Under the pieces are notes generated by a model. The model made no database searches, was not told the origin of the DNA, and worked only from the letters and a program-made list of their open reading frames with translations. A DNA stretch of 64,000 bases from Plotosus lineatus (lineage: Eukaryota; Chordata; Actinopteri; Siluriformes; Plotosidae). Shown here piece after piece: positions 58,482 to 64,000 of this stretch. The position numbers and the translations under genes are program-made. Location: NCBI GenBank assembly GCA_024760905.1, contig CM045729.1, positions 46,433,580 to 46,497,579 of the forward strand, read 5' to 3'. Every line of letters begins with the position of its first letter. Position 1 is the first letter of the stretch.

Positions 58482-59054
58482 GTGAGACATTACAGGACAT
58501 ATCATACTGTCAAACTTAAAAGTTTTAAGTAATGCAAAACTGCCTGGACAATTTAATCATGTCATGATGTTTCTGGACAGAAAAAAGGAAAAGTTACAAT
58601 TCACATCAAACCTGAAATATGTTGTGACAGTATAAAGACACCCAACAAAAGCATAAAGAAAAGTCAACATAAAATAGATCATGTTCTTTCACATTCCTGA
58701 ATTAAAAAAGTGATACCTGCAGTTAGTATGTACTGCATGAAGATGCTGCATTCAGATTGGTTCACTATTTGGGAGGTTAAAAGTATAGTTTTGAGTGGAG
58801 ATAATGCTTGAATCAAAGCATTGGATTTGCGTTCATTTGGAACAAACATTATCATGCTTCAAAATAGAAAATTTAATCTTAAATCTCATTTTAGTTTGAT
58901 TTTCTTGTTTCTTTACAGTACTTTAAATAAGAATAAAAATATGCCGTCCAGAACATGTCTCTTTGTAGCTACACAACACTTGTGTTCCGCAAAACAAACA
59001 TACCAATTACACACCAAAGGCCAGATCCATGAGGGACATAGTTGTTTTAGTGTA
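58482..59054. other. Unique sequence (probable intron)
   Basis: No exon continuing the ABCB6 reading was found and no repeat is recognised before the Tc1 element. Confidence 0.45.
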
Positions 59055-59223
59055 CAAACCAGATTCCAAAAGAGTTGACACACTATACAAATTGTGAATA
59101 AAACTGAATGCAGTGATGTGGAAGTGCCAAATTTCAATACTGTATTTTATTCCGAATAGAACATAGATGACAGGTCAAAAGTTTAAAACTGAGAATATGT
59201 ATAATTAGAAGAAAAAAATATGT

Positions 59224-59724
59224 TCAGTTCATTTTCTGTAACCGCTTAATTCTAATTAGGGTCGCGGGGAGGCTGGTGCCCATCCCAGCCGACTATGGGC
59301 GAGGGCAGAGTACACCCTGGACAGCTCGCCAGAACATCGCAGGGCTGAAACATGCTGATGGCTTTGCAGTCTACTCTTGTTTGAAAGTCAGCAATGGTTG
59401 TTTTACATGCCTCACACCATCATCATATCCCCGTAGGGTAGTGTAGCAATTGGTCTCTTCCGGAGAAGATTAACCGGGACACAGGGATGCTTGCTACTTG
59501 TCCCCAGAAACACGCTGATGGCTTTGCAGCCTACTCTTTTTATGAAAGTCAGCAATGGTTCTTTTAGTCCTCTCACTATAGACAGTGAGAGACATGGCCA
59601 GCCTTTGATAACCCAGTTAGCTGCACTGGGGGGGGACATTGACGACCTTGTGGAGAGTGGGACTCGAACCCCCAACCTTTGGATCAGCGATCCAGTGCCC
59701 TATACCACTAGGCCACCACTGCCC
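59224..59724 (-). mobile_element. Composite type A SINE with duplicated body
   Basis: Reading on the minus strand: tRNA head and body (59724-59509), an 87-bp segment of other origin (about 59508-59421), a second copy of part of the body, and the L2-like tail (to 59224). Flanking AAAAAAATATGTT and AAAAAAAAATGTT fit one target duplication, so the whole inserted as a unit. Confidence 0.75.
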
Positions 59725-59929
59725 AATAAAAAAAAATGTTGGTTTAAAATTTCATGGTATCAACAAATCTCAAAAAACTTGGGACAAATACCGATAAGAG
59801 GCTGGAAAAGTCAATTGCATTTATAATGAAGAGCTGGAAGACCAATTACCACTAATGAGGTCCATTGGCAATATGACTGAGTATAAAAAGAGCTTCTCAG
59901 AGTGGCAGTGTCTCTCATAAGCAAAGATG

Positions 59930-60933
59930 GGTAGAGGATCACCAATTCCCCCAATGTTGCACAGAAAGATAGTGTGGTAATATCAGAAAGGTGTTTCCCA
60001 GCGAAAAATTGCATACAGTTTGAAGTTATTGTCATCTATAGTGCATAACACCATCCAAAGATTCTGAGAATTTGGAACAATCTCTGTGCGTAAGGGTCAA
60101 AGTCGAAAAATCATACTGGATACCCGTGATCTTCGGGCCCTTAAACGGCACAGCATCAAAAACAGGAATGCTACTGTAAGGGGAACACAGAATGGGCTCA
60201 GCAATACTTCCAGAAACCATTGTTGGTGAACACAATCCACCGTGTCATCCACCGTTGCCAGCTGAAACTTTATAGTACAAAGAAGAAGCCATTTCTAAAC
60301 AGGACTCGGAAGCGGAGGCGTTTTCTCTGGGTCAGGGGTCATTTAAAATGGAGAAAAGTTGAAAACTGTTCTGTGGTCAGACGAATCACAATTCGAAGGT
60401 CTTTGTGGAACCTGGGATGCCATGTCATCCGGACTAAAGAGGACAAGGACAACCCAAGTTGTTATCAGCGCTCAGTTCAGAAGCCTACATCTGATGGTAT
60501 GAAGTTGCATGAGTGCGTGTGGCATGGACAGCTTGCACATCTGGAAAGGCACCGTCAATGCAGAAAGGTATATTCAGGTTCTAGAACAGCATATGCTCAC
60601 ATCCAGATGCCATCTCTCTCAGAGAAGACCTTGCATTTTTCAACATGATAATGCCAGACCACATGCAGCATTAATTGCAACATCATGGCTGCGAAGGAAA
60701 AGAATCTGGGTATTGAAATGGCCAGCCCCTGTCCAGATCTTTCACCTATCGAGAACATTTGGCGCATCATAAAGAGGAAGGTGAAACAAAAAAGGCCCAA
60801 GACAGTCGAACAGTTTGAGGCCTGTATTAGACAGGAATGGGACAGCATTCCTATTTCTAAACTTGAGAAACTTGTCTCCTCGGTCTCCAGACCTTTGCAG
60901 ACGGTTTTAAGAAGACATGATGCCTCACAGTGA
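59930..60933 (+). pseudogene. Tc1 transposase, broken
   Basis: In several frames the plus strand encodes an N-terminal HTH region (near 59930-60150), then LWSDESQFE with the first catalytic Asp (about 60372), FQHDNARPHAA with the second (60647-60649), and SPIENIWRIIKRKV with the Glu (60751-60753), ending SVSRPLQTVLRRHDASQ at 60933. The D-to-E spacing of about 104 nt fits DD34E, with a frameshift between them. At least three frame breaks and internal stops make it inactive. Transposases of this family are about 340 aa. Confidence 0.85.
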
Positions 60934-61161
60934 TGAAAATGGCCTTGTCCCAACATTTTTGAGATTTGTTGACACCATGAAATTTAAATTCAACATAATT
61001 TTCACTTAAAATGATAGTTTCTCAGTTTAAACCTTTGATCCTTTCATCCATGTTCTATTCGGAATAAAATATTGAAATTTGGCACTTCCACATCATTGCA
61101 TTCATTCAGTTTTTATTCACAATTTGTATAGTGTCACAATTTTTTTGGAATTCGGTTTGTA

Positions 61162-61229
61162 TATACTAAATGAAAAATGTAAAAATAATTTCTAAAAGCA
61201 CATTAAAATGTTAATGTGGTTTATTTAAA

Positions 61230-61287
<58 letters not shown>

Positions 61288-61910
61288 CACATATATACAT
61301 GTATACATACATACAAATTTTACAAATATAAAAATACAGTACAAGTTTACACATGTACTAGGATGTACTTTTATTGGTCCAACACAAGAGGGCAGAACAG
61401 TCAAACATATAAGCCAGCACTTATACATATAGTATGCAAATAAGATGTGAAATTTTAATTATTTGGGAATTTTAATCCACAAATTATGATTTCGTAGTAT
61501 GAGGCAGATAATGTGTGTGTGTGTCAGAAGCTAAATGAATTTCCAAAGAGCAGAAAAGCATTAAGGACTCTGGCACATGTCCTTCGATTTGACCTTACTG
61601 TATAAGGAAACACTCATTTGGTTAAATTGACAATATTGTCACTGTAGATGAGTTAAGACACTTAAGTATTAGAAAAGAAAACATTTGAAGCATCCTTTTC
61701 ATTAAATTTATTAATTGAATCAACAGATTTTTAAAATTTCATTACCAATTTGTTTTAAGTATGATTTGAGTTTGATCATTTTCAGTTTCAATTGAACGAA
61801 ACTGATGATTTTCATATTTGACTGTAATGAAGAGCGTTTCTGTTTCAGGAGTTGGCCTGAATTCTTGTGTAAAACCTGTAAGAAATGATCAAATGTGTTA
61901 CCGTAGGATA
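61162..61910. other. Unique sequence with A-run/(TA)n
   Basis: An A run and TA tract at 61227-61300. No exon or transposon is supported. Confidence 0.45.
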
Positions 61911-62265
61911 GGGCGGCAGTGGTGGTCTAGTGGTATAGGGCGCTGGATCGCTGATCCAAAGGTTGGGGGTTCGAGTCCCACTTTCCACAAGGTTGTCACT
62001 GTCCCCCCCCAGTGCGGCTAACTGGGTTATTAAAGGCGGGCCATGTCTCTCACTGTCTATGGTGAGAGGCATGTAAAAGAACCATTGCTGACTTTCGTAA
62101 AGAGTAGCTGCAAAGTCGTCAGCGTGTTTCTGTCCCTTGCTAAAAGGGGTTGTGACAGGAAGGGCATCCGACGTAAAAACCTCTGCCAAATCAAATGTGC
62201 GAATCAGATGATTCGCTGTGGCGACTCCTGAGTAAAAGGGAAAAAGCCGAAAGGAAGACCGACAG
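61911..62265 (+). mobile_element. Type B SINE, full-length reference copy
   Basis: tRNA-like head with A box TGGTCTAGTGG (61923-61933) and B box GGTTCGAGTCC (61968-61978). The body contains TAACTGGGTTATTAAAGGCG and GTGAGAGGCATGTAAAAGAA. After GTCAGCGTGTTTCTG it enters the RTE-like tail (GACAGGAAGGGCATCCGACG, TTCGCTGTGGCGACTCCTGA, AAAGCCGAAAGGAAG). The head is a SINE promoter, not a functional tRNA. Confidence 0.92.
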
Positions 62266-64000
62266 ACAGACAACACTACCATACGGTGTAGGAAGCCTAC
62301 GTATTAATTTTACCTAAACAGGTGGAAAGCAATGATTTCACAGGAACAGGAAGGTGAATGAAGGTAATAAAAAGCATTTTGATATTTATAAGGAAGCTGG
62401 CTGTGGTATGGATGTATTGTTTTTTTCCCCCCTTTTTCGGTCCTTATTCAGTGTTTCCAGCTCCTTGTTGTTTTGGGTCAACTGGACTGGCTGCCCAAAC
62501 CCCTGAGCAAATCAAAGCCCTTTGCTCTCAGAAGTCGAAAAGCATCTGACTCTGACAAAAGAAAAGTGGGACAAAACCCAACTATGCTAAACCTTTCCAT
62601 GGCTCCAGGCTTCATTTCACCCTTTCTCTCTCCTGCCTTTGAATCCCCCCATCGTCCGTCCCCCCTCCTCTCTCACTGACATCATGCTCATTCCTTTTCA
62701 TTTCTTCCTTCCTCCTTCGCTATCTCCCAGTATCACAAACTATCATCACTAATTAGACTTGTTTGTGTCTTTCTCGTGAACTTTCTCCATCCGTGCTCTG
62801 AGTCTTTCTCAGGTGAACAGAAATGAAAACTTTTCGTGTCCTCTTTACACTTTTGCCTTGAAGCCAGATGAAAGCAGTGCTGGGAGAGTGGGCTTTTGTG
62901 AGGTCTGTGGGGGTGATAGGGGAGGTCACCCACCCTGCCAATCACGATTAAGGGGCATTAGGGGCCTTTAGTAAAGTTAACACGCTGGTACAAGGGGCTT
63001 TTTGTCTACGTCCCCCTCTGCCCCATGCCAAGGATGAAAATCACTCACCAGTCTGACCTGAAAGAGAGCATGAGTATAAATGTTGTTTTTTGCAGCTCAC
63101 TGTGGGGAAAATTCTCTTCATATAGTTTTTTGCCCAACTTTTTTTTTTTTTTTTTTTTTTTTTTCCCTCCTCGTTTGATTCGGAGAGCACAATCCAAATG
63201 TCCATGAATGTAAACGAATGAGAGGTCTGAGTTCTCTCTTGGCTCAAATCATTGCCCTATTGTTTTAATACCTCACCCTGAGCATGGATGCACCATGGCT
63301 CTTCTGTATTGCTTTTGGTTCTCGGCTCATGCATAAGTCAGTGAGATAAGGACAAAGAACTGCAGAGTCTTTAAATGAGGTCATGGACTCTGTCTCTTGT
63401 ATCGTAAAATAACGGTTTTATTAGTCATTTTAAAAGACAGTTTGTGTTGAAGTTCAATCCATAGTATTCTTTTTCTCAGTGTACTATGGCTTTAAATTGT
63501 GTGTTCACAAAAGCCATCTTCCGAAACCTCTTCTTTTTTGTTTGTGGACTGTTTTATAAATAAAATTATGAGCTCTGACTTAATTTGATCTCTGCAAATA
63601 AAACTAGTGGTTTCATTTTCTCTTGATTTTGTGGACTTGAGTTCAGCATCTTCCTATATTTCAAGACCGATGTTGGTGTGCGTTACTACTCAGCACTTTT
63701 ATAAGAAACAGAAGCAGTCTAATTATAGCTAATTGAAAACCAATTATTCAGGTTGTCCTCAACACACATGAAATGCATGTTGTCATTTTTATAACCAAAT
63801 AAAAATAGGTTTTTATTCCTTGCGACCCTAGTATATTTAAGCAGCTCGGTGACTGAACTTGCATGAATAAATAACCAACATCTTGGAGAACATTGCATCT
63901 GTTGGCTCTCAGACTCCATGTAGCTACAAGATTTTGAGGGTTAAATTACCATACTGGGTAGTGTTTATTTATTAAAGAAAGATAATGTGAAATTGATTAA
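62266..64000. other. Unique sequence to the window end
   Basis: No transposon recognised. A 24-nt T run near 63140-63163. The frame at 62473-62679 has no family resemblance. No ABCB6 exon is found here. Confidence 0.45.

Larger units (their letters stand above)
59055..61159 (+). mobile_element. Tc1/mariner element, full-length with TA duplication
   Basis: The left TIR starts CAAACCAGATTCCAAAAG at 59055 and the right ends GGAATTCGGTTTG at 61159, flanked by TA on both sides (59053-59054, 61160-61161). Long subterminal repeats (about 170 bp at each end) share GTGGAAGTGCCAAATTTCAA. Transposase remnants lie on the plus strand. A composite SINE sits in the left repeat (59224-59724). Confidence 0.92.

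Overview
The base composition, the very high density of (TA)n, (CA)n and (GA)n microsatellites, and the repeat families all point to a teleost fish nuclear genome. The families recognised are Tc1/mariner, Tigger/pogo, hAT, sushi/Tf1-like Ty3/gypsy, Rex1-, Rex3-, RTE- and L2-type LINEs, V-SINEs and other tRNA-derived SINEs. There is no bacterial-type gene organisation, operon or CRISPR array. Almost everything that reads as protein is a decayed transposon. The one piece of host coding sequence I can name is a single exon at 58268-58481 (+) that reads as part of an ABCB6-type mitochondrial/porphyrin ABC transporter.

Layout. 1-8.9 kb: a non-autonomous Tigger-like element, a Tc1 copy whose transposase was partly replaced by foreign sequence, a long (TA)n tract holding an unusual V-SINE-related SINE, and a second Tigger copy truncated by an RTE-type LINE. 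8.9-18 kb: the RTE LINE 3' half, a gypsy solo LTR with perfect target duplication, an L2 LINE split by an antisense Rex3-like LINE, several MITEs, a Rex1-like LINE, a 245-bp near-perfect inverted repeat, and another LTR. 18-24 kb: V-SINEs, one split by a hAT MITE with a perfect 8-bp duplication, then quiet sequence. 24-30 kb: a solo LTR, Rex3 and RTE fragments, and a gypsy provirus-like element on the minus strand that keeps its 5' LTR, gag, protease and reverse transcriptase. 30-45 kb: mostly unique or microsatellite sequence with scattered SINEs, a hAT MITE and a third Tigger derivative. 45-47.5 kb: a four-level SINE nest. 47.5-58 kb: unique sequence, two Rex1-like fragments, a Rex3 fragment, a chimeric SINE insertion and a pogo-like fragment. 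58-64 kb: the ABCB6-like exon, a second full-length Tc1 with a composite SINE inside it, and a SINE carrying an RTE tail.

The most informative biology is retrotransposition mechanics. The gypsy element shows the hallmarks of Tf1-style self-priming: an 11-nt primer-binding site complementary to the predicted first 11 nt of its own transcript. One SINE family here exists with two different LINE-derived 3' tails (L2-like and RTE-like). The 3' ends of RTE LINEs and of the RTE-tailed SINEs share the same motif, which is the expected signature of a SINE parasitising its partner LINE. Several insertions carry intact target duplications, including a chimeric SINE and a 38-bp LINE insertion, so their boundaries are firm.

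Coordinates of repeat boundaries without a stated target duplication are approximate (about 5-30 bp). Family names rest on recognition of protein or consensus motifs by eye; no search was run.
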